A stretch of DNA of 42,921 nt. Source: a virus. Under the pieces are notes generated by a model, which saw nothing but the letters and a program-made list of their open reading frames with translations, made no database searches and had not been told where the DNA came from. The translations under genes were made by a program, and so were the position numbers. Of the stretch, positions 7,563 to 16,191 are shown in pieces (within the stretch, counting starts at the first letter, position 1; each line of letters opens with the position of its first letter). Location: IMG/VR virus record IMGVR_UViG_3300007734_000691, positions 1 through 42,921 of that record; one strand, given 5' to 3'.

Positions 7563-8476
7563 CCACTGCATATACCTCACTCTTGGGCCTTGCCCTTCCT
7601 GTCACGGGCGAACTGTCCGGCACATGGGGCGATACGGTCAACAACTACATCACCCAGTACCTTGATGCTTCCGTTGCAGGTACAAACACACTCAGCAGTG
7701 ACTCGGATGTAACGCTGGTCAAAACCACCAATGCGGCACTGAGCGGCACGTCTTCCCAATATGCGGTCATCCTTTGGACGGCTGGGGGCACGGCAACCCG
7801 CACCATCATTGCGCCGTCTGGCTCGTCAGGTAGCCGTCAGTTTTATCTCGTCATCAACAAGACCTCCAGCACACAATCCATCAAGCTGTGCGGCACAGGG
7901 CCAACCACTGGGGTGACAATCCCAGCAGGTTATGCGGCTATCTGTGCTTGGAATGGCTCCGACTTTATTCAGGTAGCAGGAAATACCCTTGTAAACCTAA
8001 CTTCAGGTGTGACTGGAACTCTGCCTGTTGCCAATGGCGGAACAGGCTCCACCACACTGACAGCCAATTACGTCTTGCTTGGTAATGGTACATCTGCCCC
8101 GCAAGCAGTGGCTCCTAGTACTTCTGGTAATGTGCTTACAAGCAATGGGACAACATGGGTAAGCTCCGCCCCCGGCGGTATTGGTACTGGACAGACTTGG
8201 ACAGATGTATCAGGGTCTCGTGCCGCAAATACAACATACACTAATAGCACAGGTAAGCCAATTTATGTGCTTGCTGGGGGGCATTGCCAGCCAAATGAAC
8301 AATACAAGCTCACGCTAAATGGAACGGCAACAAATATCGGAAATAGCATGGGCGCGGGAATGTCTGGCGATGGGTATATAGGTTTTATTGTTCCTGCTAG
8401 TAATACGTATTTAATATCCCCAAATGGCTCTGGCGGACTTGTTGGCGGTAGTTATGGCTGGTGGGAACTTCGTTAA
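7559..8476 (+). CDS. Putative tail fibre protein
   Basis: The start is placed at ATG 7559, which overlaps the upstream stop as ATGA; an in-frame TTG four codons earlier has no better signal. The 305-residue product starts with 'MTTAYTSLLGLALPVTGELSGTWGDTVN'-type sequence (in part: YTSLLGLALPVTGELSG). This is a very common phage fibre N-terminus with the 'LPxxGExxGTWGxxVN' motif. A central shaft has 'GTLPVANGGTGSTTL' and 'SGNVLTSNGTTWVSS'. A C-terminal domain from about residue 220 ends 'YGWWELR'. An XkdW-like chaperone gene follows. Confidence 0.75.
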   Translation: MTTAYTSLLGLALPVTGELSGTWGDTVNNYITQYLDASVAGTNTLSSDSDVTLVKTTNAALSGTSSQYAVILWTAGGTATRTIIAPSGSSGSRQFYLVINKTSSTQSIKLCGTGPTTGVTIPAGYAAICAWNGSDFIQVAGNTLVNLTSGVTGTLPVANGGTGSTTLTANYVLLGNGTSAPQAVAPSTSGNVLTSNGTTWVSSAPGGIGTGQTWTDVSGSRAANTTYTNSTGKPIYVLAGGHCQPNEQYKLTLNGTATNIGNSMGAGMSGDGYIGFIVPASNTYLISPNGSGGLVGGSYGWWELR

Positions 8477-8488
8477 AAAGGATTAGAT

Positions 8489-8782
8489 ATGCCACATTAC
8501 ACAAATACTGCGCGTGATGAAGTTCGTTGGCTGGATTCAGTTGACGAAGAAGCCCAGTACTTGCCGCAAGGTTTTACGCAGATAACTGACGCTGAGGCAA
8601 ACGCTATCCGCGCAGCGGTACAAATCGCGCAGTTCAATGCCCAAACCTATGCGCAAAAACGTGCAGCAGAGTACCCGCTTATTACGGACTACCTTGATGG
8701 TTTAGTGAAGGGTGACCAAGCGCAGATTGACAAGTACATTGCCGACTGTCTAGCGGTCAAGGCTAAATACCCCAAGGTTTGA
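8489..8782 (+). CDS. Tail-fibre assembly chaperone-like small protein (XkdW-like)
   Basis: The 97-residue helical protein contains 'AQKRAAEYPLITDYLDGLVKGD' in the middle (residues about 51-72) and a C-terminal 'YIADCLAVKAKYPKV'. The matching parts of the protein at 4045 are 'KSKRAAEYPSIVDQLDLM' and 'IQVVKDKYPKG'. The N-terminus 'MPHYTNTARDEVRWLD' resembles small phage proteins that begin with a short beta strand. It directly follows the fibre at 7559 with an AAAAGGAT ribosome-binding site. The chaperone role is inferred from position and the shared helix motif. Confidence 0.6.
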   Translation: MPHYTNTARDEVRWLDSVDEEAQYLPQGFTQITDAEANAIRAAVQIAQFNAQTYAQKRAAEYPLITDYLDGLVKGDQAQIDKYIADCLAVKAKYPKV

Positions 8783-8784
8783 AT

Positions 8785-8946
8785 GTGATTGACCAGCTTG
8801 TCTCTGCTGACAGCCCTTGGCCCAATACCGAGACCAAGACGGTGTTGGTCTGCCGCATCCCTAAAAAGGATGACAAGCCGGGGGCAAATGAGTTTGTAGA
8901 CAAAGACGGACGTATCTGCCGCTGGGCGGTAGTGAACAGAAAATGA
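8785..8946 (+). CDS. Short hypothetical protein (53 aa), GTG start
   Basis: This short frame fills an otherwise empty gap. It begins with GTG at 8785, two bases after the upstream stop, and overlaps the next ATG as ATGA at 8943, so the spacing on both sides supports it. The product is hydrophilic, has two cysteines (C25 and C46) and ends 'CRWAVVNRK'. The pattern 'TVLVCRIPKKDDKPG' suggests a beta strand followed by a basic loop. No family is recognised. It may be a lysis or tail accessory protein. Confidence 0.55.
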   Translation: MIDQLVSADSPWPNTETKTVLVCRIPKKDDKPGANEFVDKDGRICRWAVVNRK

Positions 8947-9413
8947 TAGACCCCTTTACCGCTTTTGCAGCCGCTCAGGCAGCGGTAAAAGGAATCCAAG
9001 CCGCCATTAAGTTGGGCAAGGATGTGCAGGGTATTGCAGCAGACCTGAGTAAGTTTTTTGAAGCCAAGGACATTGTTCAGCAGGCGGCGAACAACCCTAA
9101 GAAGTTCAAGTCGGACACGGCACAGGCGCTAGAAACAGTGATGCAAGCCAAACAGCTTGCGGAGGCCGAGACCGAACTGAAGAACACGTTGATTTGGTCA
9201 GGCAATGCGGATGTATGGGAAGGCGTGCTGCTGGAGCGGAACAACATCATCCAGCGGCGCAAGAAGGTTGAGATGGAAGAGGCACTTGCCAAGGCCAAGA
9301 AGCGGCAGCAGATAATGGAAACCCTGAGTATGCTCTTCTGGATTTGTGTGTTCTTGGCTGCAATCGGTTTGAGTTATTTTTTCACAACGCTATTTTTGGA
9401 GAGACGCGCATGA
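8943..9413 (+). CDS. Coiled-coil membrane-anchored phage protein upstream of holin
   Basis: The 156-residue protein starts 'MIDPFTAFAAAQAAVKGIQAAIKLGKDV', of a type I recall in marine and cyanophage genomes. It continues with long charged helices (about 60-120, coiled-coil-like). A single hydrophobic segment near residues 127-147 ('LFWICVFLAAIGLSYFF') is followed by 'ERRA'. The topology suggests a cytoplasmic or periplasmic coiled coil with a C-terminal membrane anchor. Lying directly before the holin (ATGA overlap), it may be a lysis regulator or a spanin-like part, but no lipobox or signal peptide is visible. The function is unproven. Confidence 0.65.
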   Translation: MIDPFTAFAAAQAAVKGIQAAIKLGKDVQGIAADLSKFFEAKDIVQQAANNPKKFKSDTAQALETVMQAKQLAEAETELKNTLIWSGNADVWEGVLLERNNIIQRRKKVEMEEALAKAKKRQQIMETLSMLFWICVFLAAIGLSYFFTTLFLERRA

Positions 9414-9922
9414 TTCCAATCCTCGGTGCATTGCTGGGCACGCTGGCTGAAAACGGTTTGGGGCTGCTGTCCAGTGCTATCCAAGCCAAAGGCAAGGAAG
9501 TGGTCGAAAACACGTTGGGCGTGAAGATTCCTGACAGCCCTACCCCCGCCGACGTTGAGAAACTGCGCGAGTTGCAGTTCCAGCATGAAGAGCGCCTGAT
9601 TGAGTTGGGTATCGAGAAAGCCAAGCTAGAGTTGGCTGAGATGGAGATGCTTGCCAAGGCTGCACAAGCCGATGCTGACAACATCACAGACCGCTGGGAG
9701 GCAGACATGTCTTCCGACTCTTGGCTGTCCAAGAACATCCGGCCCATGTCGCTAATTGCCATCTTCTTGGGCTACTTCCTGTTTGCCATGATGTCGGCCT
9801 TTGGCTACAACGCCAACGAGTCCTACGTGACCCTGCTGGGGAATTGGGGCATGCTCATCATGGGTGCTTACTTTGGTGGGCGTACTGTGGAGAAGCTGGC
9901 AGAGATGCGGAGCAGTAAGTGA
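9410..9922 (+). CDS. Holin, 3TM (GTA_holin_3TM-like)
   Basis: The start at ATG 9410 overlaps the upstream stop (ATGA); an earlier in-frame start would run deep into the upstream gene. The 170-residue product has an N-terminal hydrophobic helix (2-20) and a charged helical middle (50-100). Next comes the 'SWLSKNIRPMSLIAIF' block (104-119), with W105 and R111-P112, typical of 3TM holins of the gene-transfer-agent type. Two more membrane spans lie at about 113-133 and 140-157. It would form inner-membrane lesions that let the endolysin at 10106 reach the wall. Confidence 0.75.
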   Translation: MIPILGALLGTLAENGLGLLSSAIQAKGKEVVENTLGVKIPDSPTPADVEKLRELQFQHEERLIELGIEKAKLELAEMEMLAKAAQADADNITDRWEADMSSDSWLSKNIRPMSLIAIFLGYFLFAMMSAFGYNANESYVTLLGNWGMLIMGAYFGGRTVEKLAEMRSSK

Positions 9923-10116
9923 TATCCATTCCCGTCCTCTACATTTGCGTAGCGGCACACTGTGAGTTCATGCAGCAACGTACCCACTACACCAACAGGC
10001 AGGAATGCATGGAGGTAGCGGAGAAAAAGCGGCAGGAGTATGTCAAGCTGGGCGCAAAGGTAGAAGCAACGTGTATTGACGTAGTTGTTCAAAAAAGGGG
10101 TAGTTATGAGTCTTAG
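9919..10116 (+). CDS. Small cysteine-containing protein between holin and endolysin
   Basis: The GTG at 9919 overlaps the holin stop (GTGA). The 65-residue product has a short hydrophobic N-terminus ('MISIPVLYICVAAHCEFM') and three cysteines at about residues 10, 15 and 30, plus one near the C-terminus (C52). It is followed by a charged helix. It resembles small secreted or membrane-associated proteins found in aquatic phages, but no named family is certain. The location inside the lysis block suggests an envelope role, for example an exported disulphide-bonded peptide. The hydrophobic part is short for a full membrane span. Confidence 0.55.
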   Translation: MISIPVLYICVAAHCEFMQQRTHYTNRQECMEVAEKKRQEYVKLGAKVEATCIDVVVQKRGSYES

Positions 10117-10444
10117 TCAAGAGCAAGCAGCGTTTCTGCTGGATTTCTGTAAGCTGGTGCAGTACGCCACCGACCAAGGTTTTATGGTTACCGGCGGGGA
10201 ACTTGCCCGTACCCCGGAGCAGCAGGCCATCTACTTCAAGACAGGCCGGTCTAAGACCATGAACAGCATTCACCTGAAGCGTTGCGCCATCGACCTTAAT
10301 TTCTTCAAGGACGGGAAAATCATCTGGGACAAGGGTATTTTGGCTCCGCTCGGCGCGTATTGGGAGAGCTTGCACCCTAAAAATCGTTGGGGCGGGAACT
10401 TTAAATCATTGGTAGACTGCCCACACTTTGAACGCAACGTGTAA
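10106..10444 (+). CDS. Endolysin, M15-family peptidase (D-Ala-D-Ala/L-Ala-D-Glu type)
   Basis: The start at ATG 10106 has an AAGGGG ribosome-binding site just upstream; the in-frame TTG at 10085 lacks one. The 112-residue product shows zinc-peptidase M15 features. H56 and D63 occur in 'HLKRCAIDLNFF', and H107 in 'DCPHFE', as the three expected zinc ligands. The 'RWGGNFK' block before the last His is also typical, and 'RTPEQQAIYFKTGRS' precedes the first His. It would cut peptidoglycan stem peptides. No signal peptide is present, so export would depend on the holin at 9410. Confidence 0.85.
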   Translation: MSLSQEQAAFLLDFCKLVQYATDQGFMVTGGELARTPEQQAIYFKTGRSKTMNSIHLKRCAIDLNFFKDGKIIWDKGILAPLGAYWESLHPKNRWGGNFKSLVDCPHFERNV

Positions 10445-10452
10445 CCGCTGCC

Positions 10453-12573
10453 ATGCCACTACAAAAAGTCATCCTCAAACCCGGTGTAAACAGGGAGAAC
10501 ACCCGCTACACCAACGAGGGCGGTTGGTACGAGTCTGAGAAGATTCGCTTCCGCCAAGGTACGCCTGAGAAACTAGGTGGGTGGCAACGCATTTCATCAA
10601 ACACATTTCTAGGCCTGTGCCGTTCGCTTTGGAATTGGGTAACTCTGACGGGCGCTAATTTGCTGGGTGTTGGTACAAGCATCAAGTTCTATCTTGAAGC
10701 CACAGGTGTCTATTACGACATTACGCCAATTTCTACGACTAGTTCGCTTGCTGGAAATCCCTTTGCTACGGTAAACACCACTACCGCTGTAACCGTAACT
10801 GACCTTGGATTTAACCCCCAAGTTGGCGATTTTGTTATCTTTAACGGGGCGACTACGTTCAATGGCGTGACCATAAGCGGCGAGTACGAAGTTATAACTG
10901 TGGTGGACAGCACTCACTACACAATTACATCAGCTACAACGGCTACAGGTACAGGTTCAGGTGGGGGCGCGGCGGTCTACGCGTCTTATATTCTTCACAT
11001 CGGTTCTGCTACAAACGTGACTTTTGGTGGATGGGGTTCTAACGTCTGGAGTTCCAGCAACTGGGGCGGCATCGGCTACGCCAGCACAGCTACCTTGGCA
11101 ATTTGGTCGCAGTGGAACTTTGGCGAGAACTTGGTGTTTGGGCCCAAGCAAGGCAAGCTGTACTACTGGAATGCCACTACAGCAGTGTCACTAGCAACCC
11201 CAACAACGGTCACCATCTCTAACGCCACTCCAGCGGTGATGACGCTGACTACTAATACGACTACTCCGCTAATTGGTGGCACGGCAATCATGTTCCAGAC
11301 AACTGGGGCGCTACCTTCCCCACTTGTGCCCTACACGGTGTACTACGTCACCTACGTCACCGACACCACATACAAACTGTCTACTACCTACGCTAACTAC
11401 TTAGCGGGCACGTTCATCAACACGAGCACCGCAGGCTCTGGTACGCAAAGTCTTTCCCCTCGTGGAATTGCTGTCGCAGATTTGCCCGGTGCTTCTAGTG
11501 TGCCGCTTCAACAGAACGTAATTTTGGTATCTGACTCCAGCCGGTTCACTATGTGCTTTGGCGCTAACCCGTACGGAAGCACAACCTACGACCCCATGAC
11601 GGTGCGCTGGTCAGACCAAGAGAGCGTGGTTGAGTGGGCCCCAGCAATCACCAACCAAGCGGGTGAAATTCGTCTATCCCACGGCTCTTCTATTGTGTCG
11701 GTGTTGCAAAGCCGCCAAGAGATTTTGATTTGGACTGATGCTGCAATTTATTCAATGCAGTACCTTGGGCCTCCGTACGTGTGGGGCAACCAACTTCTGT
11801 CGGATAACATTTCAATTGCCAGTATCAATGCAGCCGCCTATGCCAGCGGTGTGGCGTATTGGATGGGTCAAGACAAGTTCTATAAATACGACGGACGGGT
11901 TCAAACCCTGCGTTGCGACCTGCGGCAGTACATCTATAGCGACATCAACCGTTCCCAATTCGGGCAAATATTTTCTGGGACAAACGAAGGCTTTAACGAG
12001 GTCTGGTGGTTCTACTGCTCCCAAGATAGCACGACTGTTGACAAGTACGTCATCTACAACTACGCAGAAGACCTGTGGTACTACGGCTCTATGGCCCGCA
12101 CTGCATGGCTGGATACTGCGCTTCGGAACTACCCCGTAGCGGCAACCTACGCAAACAACCTTGTCTATCACGAGTACGGGGTGGATGACAACGTCACTGG
12201 AACCCCTGCGGCTATTGAGGCATCCATTACTTCTGCCCAATACGACATTGGGGACGGGCACAACTTCGCGTTTGTATACCGGATGCTGCCCGACTTAACA
12301 TTCCGGGGGTCTACGGCTGGCACTACGCCGCAAGTGACCATGTATCTACAGGGTTTAAACAATTCTGGCTCAGGCATTACGCAGTCTGGGGACGCTGGGG
12401 TGGCATACACCGGCCCTGCCCCGTCCGTCATCAACGTAGACCAGTACACCGGGCAGATTTACATCCGTATCCGTGGTCGCCAGATGCAGATGAAGCTCAC
12501 CTCCAACACGCTCGGTACGCAGTGGCAGCTTGGCGCGCCCCGTATTGACATTCGTCCTGACGGCAGAAGGTAG
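10453..12573 (+). CDS. Large tail structural protein (possible nozzle/tubular protein)
   Basis: This 706-residue protein begins 'MPLQKVILKPGVNRENTRYTNEGGWYESE'-type sequence (in part: LKPGVNRENTRYTNEGGW), followed by 'KIRFRQGTPEKLGGW' and 'CRSLWNWVTL'. I recognise this conserved start from many uncultured aquatic phages. Two Ig-like beta inserts appear around residues 95-165 and 250-330. The C-terminal part, with 'GQIYIRIRGRQMQMKL' and 'GAPRIDIRPDGRR', is also conserved. Its size and place after the adaptor and fibre genes suggest a beta-propeller-like tail tube/nozzle protein comparable to T7 gp12, but this is inference. Confidence 0.7.
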   Translation: MPLQKVILKPGVNRENTRYTNEGGWYESEKIRFRQGTPEKLGGWQRISSNTFLGLCRSLWNWVTLTGANLLGVGTSIKFYLEATGVYYDITPISTTSSLAGNPFATVNTTTAVTVTDLGFNPQVGDFVIFNGATTFNGVTISGEYEVITVVDSTHYTITSATTATGTGSGGGAAVYASYILHIGSATNVTFGGWGSNVWSSSNWGGIGYASTATLAIWSQWNFGENLVFGPKQGKLYYWNATTAVSLATPTTVTISNATPAVMTLTTNTTTPLIGGTAIMFQTTGALPSPLVPYTVYYVTYVTDTTYKLSTTYANYLAGTFINTSTAGSGTQSLSPRGIAVADLPGASSVPLQQNVILVSDSSRFTMCFGANPYGSTTYDPMTVRWSDQESVVEWAPAITNQAGEIRLSHGSSIVSVLQSRQEILIWTDAAIYSMQYLGPPYVWGNQLLSDNISIASINAAAYASGVAYWMGQDKFYKYDGRVQTLRCDLRQYIYSDINRSQFGQIFSGTNEGFNEVWWFYCSQDSTTVDKYVIYNYAEDLWYYGSMARTAWLDTALRNYPVAATYANNLVYHEYGVDDNVTGTPAAIEASITSAQYDIGDGHNFAFVYRMLPDLTFRGSTAGTTPQVTMYLQGLNNSGSGITQSGDAGVAYTGPAPSVINVDQYTGQIYIRIRGRQMQMKLTSNTLGTQWQLGAPRIDIRPDGRR

Positions 12574-12575
12574 AC

Positions 12576-12875
12576 ATGGGACAAAAGAACGTAGTTGCCC
12601 CCCGTATTCCCGGCGCGCCGGTGGAGTACGACCACCTTGCTATGAATGAGATTTTTCGGGTTCTTTCGATATACTTCAGGCAATTGGACAACAACGGCCC
12701 TATAGCTATCAGTACCCAGCGAAACGGCACGGATGTTGTTGCGGCGTTAAGCGCCCCGCCTTCAGGCAATACAACGGTTCCCAGCTTGCCGACACAAGCG
12801 GATTTGGCCAGTTTGCGGGTTGGAGACATCTACTACGACACAAGCGCAAGCAATGTACTAAAGGTAAAAACATGA
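12576..12875 (+). CDS. Small conserved tail-region protein
   Basis: The 99-residue product starts 2 bases after the large tail protein and overlaps the next gene by ATGA. It contains 'YDHLAMNEIFRVLSIYFRQLDN' as a helix, then a Pro/Ser-rich linker. A C-terminal 'LPTQADLASLRVGDIYYDTSASNVLKVKT' beta segment follows (in part: RVGDIYYDTSASNVLKVK), of the kind that closes phage structural proteins. I recall similar small proteins in the same position in aquatic phages. It is likely a virion component or a connector for the large tail protein. The function is unknown. Confidence 0.65.
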   Translation: MGQKNVVAPRIPGAPVEYDHLAMNEIFRVLSIYFRQLDNNGPIAISTQRNGTDVVAALSAPPSGNTTVPSLPTQADLASLRVGDIYYDTSASNVLKVKT

Positions 12876-15766
12876 GCATACAACTCGCTGCCAAACACCT
12901 AGCCGCTCATGGGCGTGGGCCGGACACTACGCTCGTCCATATGACTCCCGGAGAAGTGGCGAGCCTCCAATCTTTGGCTCAGCAGCACGGTGGCTCTCTA
13001 AGTATTAACCCTCAGACCGGACTCCCCGAAGCCGGATTTCTGTCTGCCCTGCTGCCTATGGCTGCTGGTGCTGGGTTGGCGGCTATGGGTATGCCACAGG
13101 GATATGCTGCACTTGCGGTTGGGGCTACGTCTGCGCTTACCAACGGTGGGAACATGCGCAAAAGCTTGATGGATGGTATCAGTGCCTACGGTGGCGCGGG
13201 TATGACCGAGTCGTTCATGGGTGCTGGGCTTGAAAGCATGGGCACTTCTGCTGCGGCTCCTACGACGGTGCTTGAGACTCCTTCGGTTATTTCGGCGGCT
13301 CCTGCTGTGGCTCCTTCGGCGGGCAGTATTGTGGGTTCTTCAATGCAAGAAGCAGTTAACCAATCAGGTATGTATGCCCCCGCTCTTACTAGCGCAGCAC
13401 CAGCCGAAGCAGCCCAAGCAGCGGCGGCGGCAACCCCTGCGGCCCAACAAGCAGCGGCGCTAAAGAATATGGATATAGGACAACGGTTCGATGCGCTCAA
13501 AGCCGGTGCTACTGGCACCAATGCGATGAACTACATCAAGGCCAATCCGTTTACGTCTCTCGGCGTAGCTACAGCCGCAATGACTCCAGACGAGCCCAAC
13601 GCGCCTCAAAAGGCTGCGGATACCGACCGTGGAGCTAGGGCTGGTATGCGGTACTATCCCGGCTGGAGCACTCCCCTGCCTAAGCCAAACATGCAGGGTA
13701 TCGAGCAGACCTACAACCGCCCCTACTACGCTGCCGAGGGTGGCGTTACACGCATGGCTACCGGTGGTATTGCCTCCGCACCACGGAACCAGCAACAGCT
13801 TTTCGCCGACTACCTCCAGCGAGTGTCTAGCTCAGGCGTTGCGGCAACCCCACCCACCGATAAATACGACTGGTGGAAAAACCCGAACGACCCCGTAGCC
13901 TCTGCTCCCGCTGCCGCACCCGTAGAAACTGCTGAAGAATACGCAGCACGGATGCGCGTCAACGCCCGTGGCGGCGGTGGTGGGAGAGGAGAGAAACCTG
14001 AACCCAGTGCTTGGGACTCCATGACCGATACGGAGAAAACCGAGTACTACGCCCAGCATCCGTTTGAAAGCAAAATGGCTGACATGGCGGGGACGTATCT
14101 AACCAAAGGGCTTGGGTTTGGCGTATTAGGCATGGGTATGGATGCAGCTAATGGCCCCGGTTACGTCGATAAAAAACTCAACATTCTTCGAGGCATTCAC
14201 CCCCCGGCTAACAGCCCGCTGGCTGGCGGGCCTTTGGTGTACTCAACAGAAACTGAACCCGCCGGTGGACCAATAGCCTACGGTTCTGAATCGGGTTACA
14301 TGGCTAATACTGACCCGTACTTTAGTACTCAGCTTGGCCCCGGTGTTGGGACTCCTGCGTATACAGCACCTGAAACAGATGACATGAGTTCTGTATGGGC
14401 GCAAATGGATGCGAATACAACGGCGGAAAAAGAACAGCAAGCGCAACAACTTGCCGCTGAACAAAAACAGTTTGAAAGAGATGCATTACGGCGGGAATTT
14501 AGGACTATGGTGGGGCTAGTTAACGCTGACCCCAGTCTTATGGAAGGCGAAGGGGAGGAGAAACAAGCTTTTAAAGATAGATTTGAATCACTGTATTCTC
14601 AATTGGGTCCTGACCCAATGGCGGATTCAAAAATAGCAGCACAAACAGAAGCAGACAGAGCCAACGCAGTAGTAACCCCTGCGGCAGAAGGCACTCCTTA
14701 CAGTCTAGACTATCAAAAACCAGAGACAGCAACTAACCCATTTAGTTACACGGTTTCACCAGATGGGCTTACTACCACGGGCCTTTCTTACACCATGCCC
14801 GTTAATGTCCGGGAGAGGGCTGAGGATTTAAAGGATTACGGGGCGATTACAAACAAATTTAATCTAGGCACTTTAGCTCCTGATGCGTTGCGGTATTCTG
14901 ATACCGGAGTTCCTGACGCGTTAAAAACTCCCGATATTGTGGGGGTTAACGAAATTTCTGCCGACCCTAATGCAGATACAGACAAAACAGCAGAATCGTT
15001 AGGAATACCCAGCGCCGAAACTTTTGCAGCCATGATTGGGGCTCCAATTGGTACTTACGCATCTGCTGCTGATGGTTCTACGGTTTCCGATGCTGGCGTC
15101 CTTGGTGGAGTTCCCGCGCCTAATATGGGCTACGGTCAGGGTCGGGGGGCTTTTGGTATTGGTGGTGTATGGACTAATAGGGAAGGTGTACCTATTACGA
15201 CTCGGGATGGCTCTCCTGTGATGACTGGCGCAGGTGCAGAAGCAATACAAAGAGCGGTGGCGGAATCAAATGCTGCGGCAAATAGAACGTACGGCAATAG
15301 CATCAACAGTGGCCCCGCTAACGATGGACGTGCAGACCCCGGTGGGGAAGGTGGAACTAGCTATGGTCGTGTAGCCCCCGGATATACAGGCGGTAGCGAA
15401 GCGGCTACTGGTGGTCTTTCCACCCCGTACGGTTTCCAACACATGGCCAACGGCGGGCTCTCCGCTATGGCTACTCCTTACGACCTAGGCTCGTACTCGG
15501 ACGGTGGTCGGCTGCTCAAGGGCCCCGGTGACGGTGTGTCCGATTCCATCCCTGCCACTATTGGTAAGGGACGCCCGGCTCGGTTAGCCGACGGTGAATT
15601 TGTGATTCCGGCCCGTATCGTGTCTGAGATTGGTAACGGCTCCACGGAAGCTGGTGCGCGTAAACTGTACGCCATGATGGACCGAGTTCAAGCTGGGCGC
15701 AAGAAGTCTGTGGGTAAAGGCAAAGTCGCGGTGAATAGCCGTGCCGACAAGTACCTGCCCGCATGA
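12872..15766 (+). CDS. Large probable internal virion protein with conserved C-terminal domain
   Basis: The 964-residue protein starts 'MSIQLAAKHLAAHGRGPDT' and 'LVHMTPGEVASLQ', seen in many aquatic phages. A Gly/Ala-rich hydrophobic stretch (about 50-90) and long Ala-rich repeats (about 115-200) follow. Two 'M-A-(E/N)-GG'-like motifs occur near residues 287 and 858. The last ~80 residues contain 'GPGDGVSDSIPATIGKGRPA', 'RLADGEFVIPARIVSEIGNG' and 'LYAMMDRVQ', a module I have seen at the end of many phage internal proteins. It is probably packaged in the capsid and ejected with DNA. No enzyme motif is clear. Confidence 0.65.
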   Translation: MSIQLAAKHLAAHGRGPDTTLVHMTPGEVASLQSLAQQHGGSLSINPQTGLPEAGFLSALLPMAAGAGLAAMGMPQGYAALAVGATSALTNGGNMRKSLMDGISAYGGAGMTESFMGAGLESMGTSAAAPTTVLETPSVISAAPAVAPSAGSIVGSSMQEAVNQSGMYAPALTSAAPAEAAQAAAAATPAAQQAAALKNMDIGQRFDALKAGATGTNAMNYIKANPFTSLGVATAAMTPDEPNAPQKAADTDRGARAGMRYYPGWSTPLPKPNMQGIEQTYNRPYYAAEGGVTRMATGGIASAPRNQQQLFADYLQRVSSSGVAATPPTDKYDWWKNPNDPVASAPAAAPVETAEEYAARMRVNARGGGGGRGEKPEPSAWDSMTDTEKTEYYAQHPFESKMADMAGTYLTKGLGFGVLGMGMDAANGPGYVDKKLNILRGIHPPANSPLAGGPLVYSTETEPAGGPIAYGSESGYMANTDPYFSTQLGPGVGTPAYTAPETDDMSSVWAQMDANTTAEKEQQAQQLAAEQKQFERDALRREFRTMVGLVNADPSLMEGEGEEKQAFKDRFESLYSQLGPDPMADSKIAAQTEADRANAVVTPAAEGTPYSLDYQKPETATNPFSYTVSPDGLTTTGLSYTMPVNVRERAEDLKDYGAITNKFNLGTLAPDALRYSDTGVPDALKTPDIVGVNEISADPNADTDKTAESLGIPSAETFAAMIGAPIGTYASAADGSTVSDAGVLGGVPAPNMGYGQGRGAFGIGGVWTNREGVPITTRDGSPVMTGAGAEAIQRAVAESNAAANRTYGNSINSGPANDGRADPGGEGGTSYGRVAPGYTGGSEAATGGLSTPYGFQHMANGGLSAMATPYDLGSYSDGGRLLKGPGDGVSDSIPATIGKGRPARLADGEFVIPARIVSEIGNGSTEAGARKLYAMMDRVQAGRKKSVGKGKVAVNSRADKYLPA

Positions 15767-16191
15767 AGGCGTCTTTAGTCCCTCCGGGCATGGTGTCTAG
15801 TGTGATACCGGCGCTGCTTCCTTACTTACGGGAATCGGAAAAATGGTCGCGGGGCAGGGCTACAGTCGATGATATTCTGCGCTTTGTGCTGACTGGCCAA
15901 ATGCAGTTGTGGATGGTCCATAAAGAAAATACAATCTACGGGCATGTGGTTACGGAAATAAAGGAATACCCCCAGTGCAAGATGCTGACTGTTCAGTACT
16001 GTGCTGCGGAACCAAGCCACATGCAGTATGTGGAGGACGAAATTTTCGACCTGCTTGACAGGTTTGCTAAGGACGCCGGGTGTGCCGGTGTTGAGTTCGT
16101 TGGCCGTCCGGGCTGGCGCAAACAAGCTGATAAGTATGGGTTTGAGGTACGCAGTGTGATGTACCAAAAATTCTTTAAGGAAGAAACATGA
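15763..16191 (+). CDS. GNAT-fold-like phage protein (T7 gp13-like position)
   Basis: The 142-residue product overlaps both neighbours by ATGA. It has a GNAT-like order. An N-terminal helix ('IPALLPYLRESEKWS') comes first, then a beta strand pair with 'QLWMVHKENTIYGHVVTEIKEYP'. Next are a strand ('KMLTVQYCAAE'), a helix ('VEDEIFDLLDRFAKDAGC') and a final strand with 'VEFVGRPGWRKQADKYGF'. The usual acetyl-CoA loop is not clear, so catalysis is doubtful. T7-like phages carry a distantly acetyltransferase-like internal core protein among their ejection genes; the location between two internal-protein candidates fits that picture. Confidence 0.65.
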   Translation: MKASLVPPGMVSSVIPALLPYLRESEKWSRGRATVDDILRFVLTGQMQLWMVHKENTIYGHVVTEIKEYPQCKMLTVQYCAAEPSHMQYVEDEIFDLLDRFAKDAGCAGVEFVGRPGWRKQADKYGFEVRSVMYQKFFKEET

